Part shown: piece by piece, positions 28,213 through 37,665 of the stretch
How positions within the stretch are numbered: the first letter of the stretch is position 1
Layout of the letters: every line of letters starts with the position of its first letter
Origin: Chitinophagaceae bacterium
GTDB taxonomy: Bacteria; Bacteroidota; Bacteroidia; Chitinophagales; Chitinophagaceae
Assembly (NCBI GenBank): GCA_947374225.1
Contig: CANCAY010000003.1
Location: 107,348-171,347 of the forward strand
Direction: 5' to 3'
DNA: 64,000 nt
Made by a program: the position numbers and the translations under genes
Notes under the pieces: model-generated
Databases searched by the model: none
Seen by the model: only the letters and a program-made list of their open reading frames with translations
What the model was told of the DNA's origin: nothing

Positions 28213-29011
28213 ATGTTTTATACCTACCAAAGTCAGTACTTGTCTTTTTTTTAAATACACAATGGACTGGTTAATAAATAAAAAAACGGTGGATAACCCT
28301 GGATTTTGCCTGAATAAGTGGGAATAAGAATAGAATAACAAAGTTTGGTTGCTATATAAAAGCTTAAAAAATACAAATTAACCCATTTTTATACCCGTTA
28401 ATTAACAGTTAATAACCTGTTCATTAAAATTATAGTTAAAATAAAACGAATACATAAACAAGCTAAGTAATTTCATGAAAATCAATACCAATCAACTTAT
28501 AGTTATTATTCTATAATACTTAATGGTTAAGAAATGGATTAAATAGAACCTGTTAATAACTAAGATATTAAGATATTAACAGTCGTAATAGTATTAGCTC
28601 TTTTATATAAATGTATTATAAGATAATACTACAAGAGAAATACACATTCCATATTTTGAACCAAATTTTTTGATCTAACATTTTAAACTACTTTTATTCC
28701 AAGCAGATAAATCACCATCAATATCGCTGAATTAATACTTGAAAAACATATTTAGAATAAGAATACCTTTAAAATCAAACAAAATAAGCACAAAAACTGT
28801 TATACAATAGTTGATTCTAGTGATTTTTTTAAAATTACTAAACAAATACTAAAAGCATAAACAATTGAAAACCAATAATATATTTATAAAATTTAGCAAA
28901 TAATAAAAATAACTAACCATATTAGTAAATAAATACTAAATATTTTAGTTTATTAACATTTTATCCCTATCTTCACAAAAATATTTAAAGAAAAACATAA
29001 AACGACTAACC
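28213..29011. other. AT-rich gene-free region between ppiD and recA; candidate origin or regulatory region
   Basis: About 0.8 kb holds no credible gene on either strand, the longest such stretch in the window. Composition is extreme: 28381-28440 has 14 G/C of 60. It has a near-perfect DnaA box (minus-strand TTATCCACC at 28288-28296), a weaker TTATCCCTA near 28970, a GTTAATTAAC palindrome at 28397-28406, and GTTAATAAC twice (28408-28416 and 28552-28560). It also contains the divergent promoters of ppiD and recA. An origin role is speculative. Confidence 0.45.
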
Positions 29012-30034
29012 ATGAGTAACGTAGACAACGCCGACAAACTTAAAGCCCTAAAATTAACAATCGATAAAATCGACAAAGATTACGGTAAAGGAAGTGTGAT
29101 GATGATGAATGAAAGAAATCAAGAACCCCAAGAAGTAATTTCAACAGGATCTATTGGTTTAGACACAGCTTTAGGAATTGGTGGTTTACCAAAAGGTAGA
29201 ATCGTAGAAATATATGGTCCAGAATCTTCTGGAAAGACAACTGTTGCAATTCATGTTATAGCAGAAGCACAGAAAAAAGGTGGAATTTGTGCAATTATTG
29301 ATGCGGAACATGCTTTTGATAGTGCTTATGCAAAGCGTTTAGGCGTTGATGTGGATAGTTTATTAGTATCCCAACCAGATTATGGTGAGCAAGCTTTAGA
29401 AATAGCGGATCGTTTGATTTTATCTGGTGCAGTAGATGTAGTAGTAATTGACTCAGTTGCAGCTTTAGTACCAAAAAGTGAATTAGAAGGTGAAATGGGT
29501 GATTCTAAAATGGGTTTACACGCTCGTTTAATGTCCCAAGCACTAAGAAAATTAACTGCAACAATTAATAAAACTGGGACTATTTGTATTTTCATCAATC
29601 AGCTTCGTGAAAAAATTGGTGTGATGTTTGGTAATCCAGAAACAACAACCGGCGGTAATGCATTAAAGTTTTATGCTTCTGTACGTTTAGATATCAGAAG
29701 AATGGCACAAATTAAAGACGGTGATGAAGCAATAGGTAATAGAGTTAAAGTAAAAGTGGTTAAAAATAAAGTAGCACCTCCGTTTAGAGCTGCTGAGTTT
29801 GAAATTATATTTGGAGAAGGAATTAGTAAAATTGGAGAAATTATTGATATGGGTGTTGAATTAGAAGTAATTAATAAAAGCGGTAGCTGGTTTAGTTATG
29901 AAGGAAATAAATTAGGTCAAGGTCGTGATACAGTAAAATCAATATTACACGACAACCCAGAAATGGCAAATGAAATAGAGGCAAAAATTAGAGCAAAAAT
30001 TGCTTTAAAAGTTGAAGAAGCAGCTTCTAAATAA
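29012..30034 (+). CDS. recA: Recombinase RecA
   Basis: The 340-aa protein carries out strand exchange and activates SOS autoproteolysis. Walker A GPESSGKT is at 69-76, with ATP-site residues in [21 protein letters not shown] (split), [22 protein letters not shown] and the L2 region [26 protein letters not shown]. The C-terminus is K/E/A-rich as usual. It is preceded by the 0.8-kb AT-rich region and a TATCTTCA box about 28 nt before the ATG, and followed by a strong terminator. recX is 14 kb away and not co-transcribed. Confidence 0.98.
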   Translation: MSNVDNADKLKALKLTIDKIDKDYGKGSVMMMNERNQEPQEVISTGSIGLDTALGIGGLPKGRIVEIYGPESSGKTTVAIHVIAEAQKKGGICAIIDAEHAFDSAYAKRLGVDVDSLLVSQPDYGEQALEIADRLILSGAVDVVVIDSVAALVPKSELEGEMGDSKMGLHARLMSQALRKLTATINKTGTICIFINQLREKIGVMFGNPETTTGGNALKFYASVRLDIRRMAQIKDGDEAIGNRVKVKVVKNKVAPPFRAAEFEIIFGEGISKIGEIIDMGVELEVINKSGSWFSYEGNKLGQGRDTVKSILHDNPEMANEIEAKIRAKIALKVEEAASK

Positions 30035-30068
30035 AAGATAAATGTGTTTATTGTGGTTAGTAAATACG

Positions 30069-30096
30069 AAACCGCATCATTTATATGGTGCGGTTT
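30069..30096 (+). terminator. Terminator of recA
   Basis: An eleven-pair stem (AAACCGCATCA with TGGTGCGGTTT, one wobble) has a 6-nt loop and is followed by T residues. An ATG at 30085 lies inside it, so that ATG is unlikely to start the next gene. Confidence 0.88.
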
Positions 30097-30120
30097 TTTT
30101 ATATTTATAAAAAAATAGAG

Positions 30121-30993
30121 TTGATTTTACTTTTAAAATATTTAATAAGAGCAGCCTTATATTTATTTTGTACCAAAGTACATTTAAAAAACAAACACCT
30201 TTTACAAGCAAAAGGCCCATTATTAATTATTGCAAATCACCCCAACTCTTTTTTAGATGCTATTATTTTGGGTGCTTATTATAACAGACGTGTTTATTTT
30301 TTAGCAAGAGGAGATGTTTTTAAAAAACCTTTTTATAGAATATTATTAGGATCCTTAAATATGATTCCTGTTTATCGTTTAAGAGAAGGAAAAGAAAATT
30401 TACACCTTAACGAATATGCATTTAAAAAATCAATTGAACTAATAAAAAAAGGGGAAGCGGTATTAATCTTTATAGAAGGTACTTGTATAAACAATCATGA
30501 ATTACAACCTTTTAAAAAAGGATGTACTAGAATATTAGAGGGGCTACATAAAATAAATATTATTCCGTCTATTCATATTGCAGGTATTGCGTATAATAGC
30601 TTAAGGGGTATTGGAAAAAAAATCAATATTGTTATTACGGAATTTACCTTTGCTAAAAAAATAGAAACCGCTTCAGACAAGGTATTATTTAATAAAATTG
30701 TATTTAGACAATTACAACATAATATTATTATTCCAAGTCAAGTTACTTTTTTAAAGAAGGGGCTGGGTTATTATATTCATAGGCCCTATTATATTGTTAT
30801 TAGAAATTTTGTTGCAAAAAAAACAAAAGGAACAGTTTTTTTCGATTCAGTTTTATTTAGCCTCTTATTAATTACTTATCCAATTTTACTCTTGCTGATT
30901 TTTATCACCCTATATGTATTAGGCGTATCCCTACCAATAATTTTTGTTACCTTGTTACTAGTTCCCATAATTAGCAAAAATAGTTTTTCATAA
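30121..30993 (+). CDS. PlsC-type 1-acyl-glycerol-3-phosphate acyltransferase-like protein
   Basis: The acyltransferase motifs are IIANHPNSFLDAIILG (N-H-x4-D) near residue 40, FKKPFYRILLGSLNMIPVYR, and LIFIEGTCIN (EGT without the usual R). Two hydrophobic helices close the protein (about 250-290). I chose TTG 30121, about 290 aa, because the earlier ATG at 30085 lies in the recA terminator loop and would add a stretch (VRFFYIYKK) encoded by its T-run. The likely role is phospholipid or lipid A-related acylation; the substrate is unknown. It is probably co-transcribed with mgsA, 15 bp downstream. Confidence 0.8.
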   Translation: MILLLKYLIRAALYLFCTKVHLKNKHLLQAKGPLLIIANHPNSFLDAIILGAYYNRRVYFLARGDVFKKPFYRILLGSLNMIPVYRLREGKENLHLNEYAFKKSIELIKKGEAVLIFIEGTCINNHELQPFKKGCTRILEGLHKINIIPSIHIAGIAYNSLRGIGKKINIVITEFTFAKKIETASDKVLFNKIVFRQLQHNIIIPSQVTFLKKGLGYYIHRPYYIVIRNFVAKKTKGTVFFDSVLFSLLLITYPILLLLIFITLYVLGVSLPIIFVTLLLVPIISKNSFS

Positions 30994-31008
30994 AAAATAA
31001 ATTTTAAA

Positions 31009-31473
31009 ATGATTGTAGACAAGAAGCATATTAGAAGATTAGAAAAAAGAAAGAAAATTGCTTTAATAGCACATGACAATAAAAAAAAGGACTTAATAGA
31101 ATGGGCTATACATAATAAACTAGCACTCTCAAAACACTCTTTAGTGGCAACAGGTACCACGGGCAGATTAGTCGAAGAAGCACTTGACCAGCCGGTGGTT
31201 AAATTATTAAGTGGTCCATTAGGCGGAGACCAACAAATTGGTGCTATGATTGCAACAGGGGACATTGATGTAGTCTTTTTCTTTTTTGATCCAATGGAAG
31301 CGCAACCACATGATAGTGACGTAAAGGCATTATTAAGACTGGCAGTTGCCTGGAACCTTCCAATGGCTTGTGATAGAACAACAGCCGACTTCTTAATGAC
31401 CTCTCGATTTATGAGTGATGTATACGAATATGAACTCCCAAATTACACACACTATTTAAACAGAAATATTTAA
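31009..31473 (+). CDS. mgsA: Methylglyoxal synthase
   Basis: The 154-aa enzyme converts dihydroxyacetone phosphate to methylglyoxal. Signatures are KIALIAHDNKKKDLIEWA, LVATGTTGRLVEEA, SGPLGGDQQIGAMIATGDID (phosphate site and catalytic Asp), FDPMEAQPHDSDVKALLRLA and MACDRTTADFL. A basic extension of about 15 residues precedes the core. It relieves phosphate stress in glycolysis. Confidence 0.96.
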   Translation: MIVDKKHIRRLEKRKKIALIAHDNKKKDLIEWAIHNKLALSKHSLVATGTTGRLVEEALDQPVVKLLSGPLGGDQQIGAMIATGDIDVVFFFFDPMEAQPHDSDVKALLRLAVAWNLPMACDRTTADFLMTSRFMSDVYEYELPNYTHYLNRNI

Positions 31474-31494
31474 TAAAATTATAAAACAGCAAAC

Positions 31495-33693
31495 ATGAGA
31501 AAATCAATAGTACTATCCATACTGGGATCTAGCCTGATATTGAATGTTCAGGCACAAAGCCTTTTAGGTTTTAAATCCAACGACAAACAATTAAAAATTG
31601 AAAAAGCGTTTGATGCACAATTAAGTGCCAAGCGTGTTGGAGAAAACATTAAATTATTATCTTCTGTTCCTCATCATATGAGTTCAACAGGTGGAAAATT
31701 TGTTGCAGAACAAATTGCAAAAACATTTAAGGACGCTGGATGGGATACTAAAATAGAAACCTATCAGATCTTATTTCCGACACCCATTATTAGAGAATTA
31801 GAAATCAAAGGTGCTACTAATTATAAAGCTAAATTAAAAGAGTACGCTGTTAAAGAAGACGCGACTTCAGGACAGGCTGATCAATTACCAACCTATAATG
31901 CATGGAGTGCTGACGGAGATGTAACCGCAGAACTAGTATTTGTGAATTATGGTTTACCAGAGGATTATGAAACATTGGCCAAATTTGGTATTGATGTAAA
32001 GGGTAAAATTGTAATTGCAAAATATGGTCGTAGTTGGAGAGGAATTAAACCAAAAGTGGCACAGGAACACGGGGCTATTGGATGTTTAATATATTCAGAC
32101 CCAATTGACGACGGTTATACAGCGGGTGACGCCTACCCGATAGGAGCTTTTAAAAACGACCAAACGGTTCAGCGCGGTTCAATTATGGATATGGTTGTTT
32201 ATCCAGGAGATCCAACCACCCCGAATGTAGGTTCTATAGAGGGTGTTAAAAGAGTAGATCATACCGAAGCGGCCAATCTTTTAAAAATTCCTGTTTTACC
32301 TATAAGCTATGGTGACGCAACTCCATTATTAAAAGACATGGCGGGACCCGTTGCACCAAAAGGCTGGGCAGGCTCTTTGCCATTTACGTATCATATTGGG
32401 CCAAGTAGATCAATGGTACATTTAAAAGCAACCTTCGACTGGAAAATTCGTCCAGCATTAGACGTAATTGCTACTATTAAAGGAAGCGAATTCCCGGACC
32501 AGTGGGTTATTAGAGGAAATCACCACGACGGCTGGGTAAATGGCGCTGCTGACCCTATTAGTGGCATGGCGGCTGAACTAGAAGAAGCTATTGCAATTGG
32601 TGGTTTGGTGAAACAAGGCTGGAAGCCAAAAAGAACATTAGTGTATTGTGCTTGGGACGGAGAAGAGCCAGGTTTATTAGGCTCTACAGAGTGGGTTGAA
32701 AACCACGCTGCAGAATTACAAAAGAAAGCAGTAGCTTATATTAATTCGGACGGAAATGGTCGTGGATTTTTAGGGGTAGAAGGGTCTCATGCCTTTAATC
32801 CATTAATTACAGAAATTAGTAAAACAGTGGTGGATCCACAAACTGGCGTTTCTGTTTTTGAAAGATCAAAAGCCGCAAGAGCTGCTGGAGCAACAAGTAC
32901 AAAAGCTAAAAAAGAAGCTTTTGATGCTACCACTTATCCACTAGGTGCAATGGGCTCTGGTTCCGACTATTCTTCATTTATTCAACATTTGGGCATTCCT
33001 TCTTTAAACATCGGATACGGTGGAGAAGACGAGGGAGGAGAATACCATTCTATTTACGACTCTTATGATATGTATAAGCGTTTCAAAGATCCAGAATTTC
33101 AATATGGTGTTGCTTTGGCTCAAACATCGGGTCGTGTTGCTTTGCGTTTAGCAGAAGCAGATGCGTTACCATTTGATTACCGCGTTTTACATGCAACCGT
33201 TAAAGGATACATAAATGAATTAATTGCCAACGTAGATCAAATGCGTGAAAAAGTAAAAGTAGAAAACGAATTAGTTACAAAGAAAGTATATGAATATGCA
33301 GCTGATCCAGCAGAAAAATTAAAAACACCTACCCTACAAACAGAAGTGCCGTTTGTAGATTTTTCACCAATTTTAAATGCGTTATCAAAATTAGAAAAAG
33401 CGGCGGCTCATGTAGAAGAGGCAAAAGCAAATGGGGATGCACAAAAATTAGCAGCCATTAACGCTAAAATATATTCAGCAGAACAAAGCCTATTAACCAG
33501 TGCCGGTCTACCTCGCAGACCATGGTTTAAGCACAGCTTATACGCTCCTGGTTTCTATACAGGGTATGGAGTTAAAACCATTCCAGGTGTAAGAGAAGCA
33601 ATAGAACAAAAAAACTGGGCAGAAACAACAGAACAAATTGGGGAAGTTGCAAAAGCAATAGACCGACTTTCTGTTTATTTAGAAAGCCTATAA
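31495..33693 (+). CDS. Secreted M28-family metallopeptidase (glutamate carboxypeptidase II-like)
   Basis: The 732-aa product has a signal peptide (MRKSIVLSILGSSLILNVQAQ). A protease-associated domain lies at about 115-280 (GKIVIAKYGRSWRGIKPKVA). The M28 core follows, with metal ligands in GNHHDGWVNGAADPISG, CAWDGEEPGLLGSTEW, YINSDGNGRG and EYHSIYDSYD. A C-terminal transferrin-receptor-like dimerisation domain covers about 590-730. Length and order match the NAALADase/GCPII group. It likely removes C-terminal Glu/Asp or digests peptides in the periplasm. It is 21 bp after mgsA. Confidence 0.92.
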   Translation: MRKSIVLSILGSSLILNVQAQSLLGFKSNDKQLKIEKAFDAQLSAKRVGENIKLLSSVPHHMSSTGGKFVAEQIAKTFKDAGWDTKIETYQILFPTPIIRELEIKGATNYKAKLKEYAVKEDATSGQADQLPTYNAWSADGDVTAELVFVNYGLPEDYETLAKFGIDVKGKIVIAKYGRSWRGIKPKVAQEHGAIGCLIYSDPIDDGYTAGDAYPIGAFKNDQTVQRGSIMDMVVYPGDPTTPNVGSIEGVKRVDHTEAANLLKIPVLPISYGDATPLLKDMAGPVAPKGWAGSLPFTYHIGPSRSMVHLKATFDWKIRPALDVIATIKGSEFPDQWVIRGNHHDGWVNGAADPISGMAAELEEAIAIGGLVKQGWKPKRTLVYCAWDGEEPGLLGSTEWVENHAAELQKKAVAYINSDGNGRGFLGVEGSHAFNPLITEISKTVVDPQTGVSVFERSKAARAAGATSTKAKKEAFDATTYPLGAMGSGSDYSSFIQHLGIPSLNIGYGGEDEGGEYHSIYDSYDMYKRFKDPEFQYGVALAQTSGRVALRLAEADALPFDYRVLHATVKGYINELIANVDQMREKVKVENELVTKKVYEYAADPAEKLKTPTLQTEVPFVDFSPILNALSKLEKAAAHVEEAKANGDAQKLAAINAKIYSAEQSLLTSAGLPRRPWFKHSLYAPGFYTGYGVKTIPGVREAIEQKNWAETTEQIGEVAKAIDRLSVYLESL

Positions 33694-33718
33694 AACAAAG
33701 TTCTTTTTAGATAAAGCA

Positions 33719-33726
33719 TATCTTTG
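33719..33726 (+). promoter_or_regulatory. Bacteroidota -7 box for uvrB
   Basis: TATCTTTG ends 3 nt before the ATG at 33730 and includes the TTG that would otherwise be taken as the start. The transcript should be leaderless. Confidence 0.5.
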
Positions 33727-33729
33727 AAT

Positions 33730-35769
33730 ATGCCTTTTAAAATCCATTCCAACTATACTCCGTCGGGCGACCAACCTAGCGCCATTGCGCAGCTCACCGA
33801 CGGAGTAGAGAATGGAGATCGTTATCAAACCTTATTGGGCGTTACGGGATCTGGTAAAACATTTACCATTGCAAATCTCATCCAAAACGTACAACGCCCC
33901 ACACTAGTCCTTACGCATAACAAAACACTGGTAGCCCAATTGTATGGAGAGTTTAAAAGCTTTTTTCCAGACAACGCTGTTGGATATTTTGTTTCCTATT
34001 ACGACTACTATCAACCAGAAGCTTATCTGCCAACATCGGGCGTTTATATTGAAAAAGATTTAAGCATCAACGAAGAGTTAGACAAATTAAGACTTCAAGC
34101 TACAGCACAATTATTAAGTGGACGACGTGATATTATTATCGTTGCCAGTGTAAGTTGTATTTATGGTATGGGAAATCCGACGGAATATGAAAATGGAATT
34201 ATTCGTATTCATCAGGGAATGATTATTGCGCGACAAGCATTTTTACATGCATTAGTAAATAGCACCTATCATAGAACAGTTACTGAATTTGATAGAGGGT
34301 CCTTTAGGGTAAATGGAGATACGGTGGATATTAGATTACCATACGTTGATTATGGATATCGTATTACTTTTTTTGGAGACGAAATTGAGAGTATCGAAAG
34401 TATTGAAATTGAAACAGGGAAAAGAATTGAGGCCATGGAAAACGCAGCAATTTTTCCAGCTAATTTATATTTAGCACCTAAGGATATGGTGCAAGAAATT
34501 ATTCACGAAGTGCAGGATGAAATGTTAGCACAGGTTGAATATTTTAAATCAACAGGAAAACATATTGAAGCGGCAAGAATAAAAGAGCGCGTAGAATATG
34601 ATATTGAAATGATACGAGAGCTGGGATATTGTACCGGTATTGAAAACTATTCAAGATTTTTTGATAGAAGAAAACCAGGCACAAGACCCTTTTGTTTATT
34701 AGATTATTTTCCGAAAGATTTTTTATGTGTGATAGACGAGAGCCATGTAACTATTCCTCAAATTAGTGGAATGTATGGAGGCGATAGAAGTAGAAAAATG
34801 AATTTAGTAGAATATGGATTTAGATTACCTAGCGCTATAGACAACCGACCATTAAACTTTAATGAATTTGAAACCATTATTGGGCAGTCTATTTTTGTAA
34901 GCGCCACTCCTGGTGATTATGAATTAGAAAAAACAGATGGACTCATTGTAGAGCAGGTAGTTAGGCCTACTGGATTATTAGATCCACCGATTGAAGTACG
35001 TCCCACAAAAAATCAAATAGATGATTTATTAGACGAGATAGCAATACAGGTTGAAAAAGGGGATCGCGTTTTAGTAACAACGCTTACTAAAAAAATGGCG
35101 GAGGAGATGGATCGCTATTTAAATAATCTACAGATAAAATCTAAATATGTACATAGTGATATTGATGCACTAGAAAGGGTAGAAATATTAAGAGAATTAA
35201 GATTGGGCATCATTGACGTTTTGGTGGGAGTAAACTTATTAAGAGAGGGACTGGATTTACCAGAAGTTTCATTAGTGGCAGTATTAGATGCGGACAAAGA
35301 AGGGTTTTTAAGAAATGAAAAGTCTTTGACCCAAACCGCGGGTCGTGCGGCAAGAAATGTAAATGGACGTGTAATTTTTTATGGTGATACCATTACCAAA
35401 AGCATGCAACGCACCATTGACGAAACCAACCGACGACGCGCGAAACAAAAAAAATATAATGAAGAACATAATATTACACCAACCACTATTGTAAAAAGTA
35501 TTGAACAAGTTATGGCACAGGGTTCTGTACTCGACATTAAAGGATTTGATTTAAACAATATAAATATTCGCACCACCGACGGCATTGACATGGTAGCAGA
35601 ATCAGATAGTGATTATAAAACAATTCCGCAAACTGAGAAAGCGATACTACAAACCAAGAAGCAAATGGATAAATTTGCAAAAGCATTAGACTTTATAGAA
35701 GCGGCAAGATTAAGAGACGAGATGTTCAGATTGGAAGCACAATTGCAAAAAATGAAAGCCTCAAAATAA
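33730..35769 (+). CDS. uvrB: Excinuclease ABC subunit B
   Basis: The product is 679 aa from ATG 33730 (MPFKIHSNYTPSGDQPSAI); a TTG at 33724 lies inside the promoter box. Helicase motif I is GVTGSGKTFTIAN, the beta-hairpin is YYDYYQPEAYLPTSG, and DESHVTIPQISGMYGGDRSRK (split), LVGVNLLREGLDLPEVSL and QTAGRAARN follow. A C-terminal UVR domain (KALDFIEAARLRDEMFRLE) for UvrC binding is present. It verifies DNA damage with UvrA. pnuC begins 4 bp downstream. Confidence 0.97.
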   Translation: MPFKIHSNYTPSGDQPSAIAQLTDGVENGDRYQTLLGVTGSGKTFTIANLIQNVQRPTLVLTHNKTLVAQLYGEFKSFFPDNAVGYFVSYYDYYQPEAYLPTSGVYIEKDLSINEELDKLRLQATAQLLSGRRDIIIVASVSCIYGMGNPTEYENGIIRIHQGMIIARQAFLHALVNSTYHRTVTEFDRGSFRVNGDTVDIRLPYVDYGYRITFFGDEIESIESIEIETGKRIEAMENAAIFPANLYLAPKDMVQEIIHEVQDEMLAQVEYFKSTGKHIEAARIKERVEYDIEMIRELGYCTGIENYSRFFDRRKPGTRPFCLLDYFPKDFLCVIDESHVTIPQISGMYGGDRSRKMNLVEYGFRLPSAIDNRPLNFNEFETIIGQSIFVSATPGDYELEKTDGLIVEQVVRPTGLLDPPIEVRPTKNQIDDLLDEIAIQVEKGDRVLVTTLTKKMAEEMDRYLNNLQIKSKYVHSDIDALERVEILRELRLGIIDVLVGVNLLREGLDLPEVSLVAVLDADKEGFLRNEKSLTQTAGRAARNVNGRVIFYGDTITKSMQRTIDETNRRRAKQKKYNEEHNITPTTIVKSIEQVMAQGSVLDIKGFDLNNINIRTTDGIDMVAESDSDYKTIPQTEKAILQTKKQMDKFAKALDFIEAARLRDEMFRLEAQLQKMKASK

Positions 35770-35773
35770 TAAA

Positions 35774-36391
35774 ATGAACGAAATAGTTACTTCGATATAT
35801 AATGGTTTAATTCAAACTACCTGGATTGAGGCTATTGCTGTGTTTGCGGGCATTGCTTCTGTTTGGTATAGCAGAAAGGAAAATATTTTAGTATACCCTG
35901 TTGGAATTATAAACACCACATTTTATATTTATTTAAGCTTCAAGGGACATTTATTGGGAGAGGCAAGTGTTAATTTATATTATACCATAATGAGTATATA
36001 TGGATGGTATTTATGGACGCGAAAAAAAGAAGACCACCATACGCCTGTTTTACAAATTACCAATAGTAATAAAAAAGAATGGATACAACAGTTGGGTTTT
36101 TTTACTGCGTTCTATTTGGTCATTTATATTGCATTGTCTTATGCTAAAACCGCATTTGCTCCCGAAGCCATTCCCTGGGCAGACGCACTAGCAAGCGCCT
36201 CTGCTTATACTGGTATGTGGTTAATGGCCAAGAAAAAAGTAGAAAGTTGGATTTGGTGGATCATTACTAATTTAGCTTCCATCCCATTGTACTTTATAAA
36301 AGGGTATGCATTTACAAGTGTACAATTTATAATTTTATTAATTTTAGCGATAGCAGGTTGGAAAACTTGGCATGAAAAAGCAAAAAAATAA
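35774..36391 (+). CDS. pnuC: PnuC-type nicotinamide riboside transporter
   Basis: The 205-aa inner-membrane protein has about seven helices. Family blocks are EAIAVFAGIASVWYSRKENILVYPVGIINTTFYIYL (in parts), YYTIMSIYGWYLWTRKK, and WIWWIITNLASIPLYFIKG. PnuC proteins take up nicotinamide riboside by facilitated diffusion coupled to its phosphorylation. The kinase gene is 11 bp downstream, which supports riboside as substrate. Confidence 0.93.
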   Translation: MNEIVTSIYNGLIQTTWIEAIAVFAGIASVWYSRKENILVYPVGIINTTFYIYLSFKGHLLGEASVNLYYTIMSIYGWYLWTRKKEDHHTPVLQITNSNKKEWIQQLGFFTAFYLVIYIALSYAKTAFAPEAIPWADALASASAYTGMWLMAKKKVESWIWWIITNLASIPLYFIKGYAFTSVQFIILLILAIAGWKTWHEKAKK

Positions 36392-36402
36392 ATGCTTGAA
36401 AA

Positions 36403-36957
36403 ATGAAGCTTAAAAAAATAGTGGTACTAGGACCAGAGTCCACTGGCAAGTCAACACTTTGTGCGGAACTAGCAAAGCACTACGATACCATTTGGTGTCC
36501 AGAATTTGCGCGCCAATATTTACACGAAAACGGCACCGACTATAGTTATGAGAACCTATTAGACATTGCTAAGGGCCAGTTAGCAGGCGAAGACGAAGCA
36601 TTGCAGTCTGTAGAATTAGCAAAACAATCAGGCAAGGCTATTGATAAAATAATTATAGACACCGACATGTATGTAATGAAAGTGTGGTGTGAATATGTAT
36701 TTAATAACTGTCACACTTATATTTTAGAACAAATAAACGCAAGAAGCTATGATGCTTATTTATTATGTGATATAGATCTGCCATGGGCTGCAGACGAAAT
36801 GCGTGAATATCCAGACGAGGCTCCACGCAAAGAATTGTTTACTATCTATAAGGAAATATTAATAAACCAAAATACGCCATGGGGAATAGTTAGTGGCCTT
36901 GGCGAACAAAGAACAAAAAATGCAGTTCAGTTAATTGAGCAATTAATTATCCAATAA
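36403..36957 (+). CDS. NadR-like nicotinamide ribonucleoside kinase (AAA ATPase)
   Basis: The 184-aa product is the kinase domain of NadR as a free-standing protein: P-loop VVLGPESTGKSTLCAELA near residue 8, CPEFARQYLHENGTDYSYENL, IIIDTDMYVMKVWCEYVF, and DIDLPWAADEMREYPDE. There is neither an N-terminal HTH nor an adenylyltransferase domain. It phosphorylates nicotinamide riboside to NMN, trapping it after PnuC import. Confidence 0.92.
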   Translation: MKLKKIVVLGPESTGKSTLCAELAKHYDTIWCPEFARQYLHENGTDYSYENLLDIAKGQLAGEDEALQSVELAKQSGKAIDKIIIDTDMYVMKVWCEYVFNNCHTYILEQINARSYDAYLLCDIDLPWAADEMREYPDEAPRKELFTIYKEILINQNTPWGIVSGLGEQRTKNAVQLIEQLIIQ

Positions 36958-36960
36958 TAA

Positions 36961-37665
36961 CTATTTGCTTTTTAATAAAGCACTAATATCATCATCCCCT
37001 TCCAAATTATTCATCTCGTGTAATATTTGAGGATAACGCCAAGAAACTCTTCTAGACATTGGAACTGCAGTAAATTTTTTAGGATTAGGGAAACCAGCTA
37101 CAATCATAGCCGCTTCGGCCCTGCTTAAATTTTTAGCAGATTTATTAAAGTAGTGTTGAGCAGCTGCTTCTACGCCAAAACAACCCGGACCCGTTTCAAT
37201 TACATTTAAATACACTTCTAAAATTCTTTTTTTACCCCAAACTTGTTCAATTAAAAAAGTAAAATAGAATTCAGGAATTTTTCTAAGGTATCTGTCAAAC
37301 CCACTACCCTGCCATAAAAAAACATTTTTAGCAACCTGTTGCGTAATAGTGCTGGCGCCACCACCTAATGGAATTTTAGATTTCTTTTTTTTCTTTTTAG
37401 GTCTCAAACTTTTTTCTATTGCATCCCAATCAAAACCACTATGGTCGGTGAAAGCCTGGTCCTCACTCGCTATTACTGCAAGCTTGATATTATAGGACAT
37501 CTCCTCCCAGCTAACATAGTCTCTTTTTAATCCCAATCCAAAAGCATTGGTAATTTGCGTAATAGTTATAGGAGGCTCAATAAATTTAGTAATAAGCACA
37601 TAGGCCAAAGAGCTTAAAAATAAATACAATAAAATTCGACGAAATTTTTTAAGCACAGGATTCAA
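36961..37665 (-). CDS. mtgA: Monofunctional biosynthetic peptidoglycan transglycosylase
   Basis: The 234-aa product has one N-terminal membrane anchor (RILLYLFLSSLAYVLITKF) and a GT51 domain with the catalytic AVIASEDQAFTDHSGFDWDAIEKS, GGGASTITQQVAKNVFLW and RILEVYLNVIETGPGCFGVEAAAQHYFNKSA (split). It polymerises lipid II glycan chains without a transpeptidase domain. The TTG start at 37665 immediately follows the TAA of the upstream gene; a GTG three codons later is an alternative. A short K-rich loop (RPKKKKKKSK) lies beside the active site. Confidence 0.93.
   Translation of the reverse strand: MNPVLKKFRRILLYLFLSSLAYVLITKFIEPPITITQITNAFGLGLKRDYVSWEEMSYNIKLAVIASEDQAFTDHSGFDWDAIEKSLRPKKKKKKSKIPLGGGASTITQQVAKNVFLWQGSGFDRYLRKIPEFYFTFLIEQVWGKKRILEVYLNVIETGPGCFGVEAAAQHYFNKSAKNLSRAEAAMIVAGFPNPKKFTAVPMSRRVSWRYPQILHEMNNLEGDDDISALLKSK

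Noticed and set aside
28970..28978. TTATCCCTA as a DnaA box
   Set aside because: Two mismatches to the consensus in very AT-rich DNA are expected by chance; kept only as a weak supporting note.
30085..30120. ATG start for the acyltransferase at 30085
   Set aside because: It lies in the loop and T-run of the recA terminator; the family match begins after TTG 30121.
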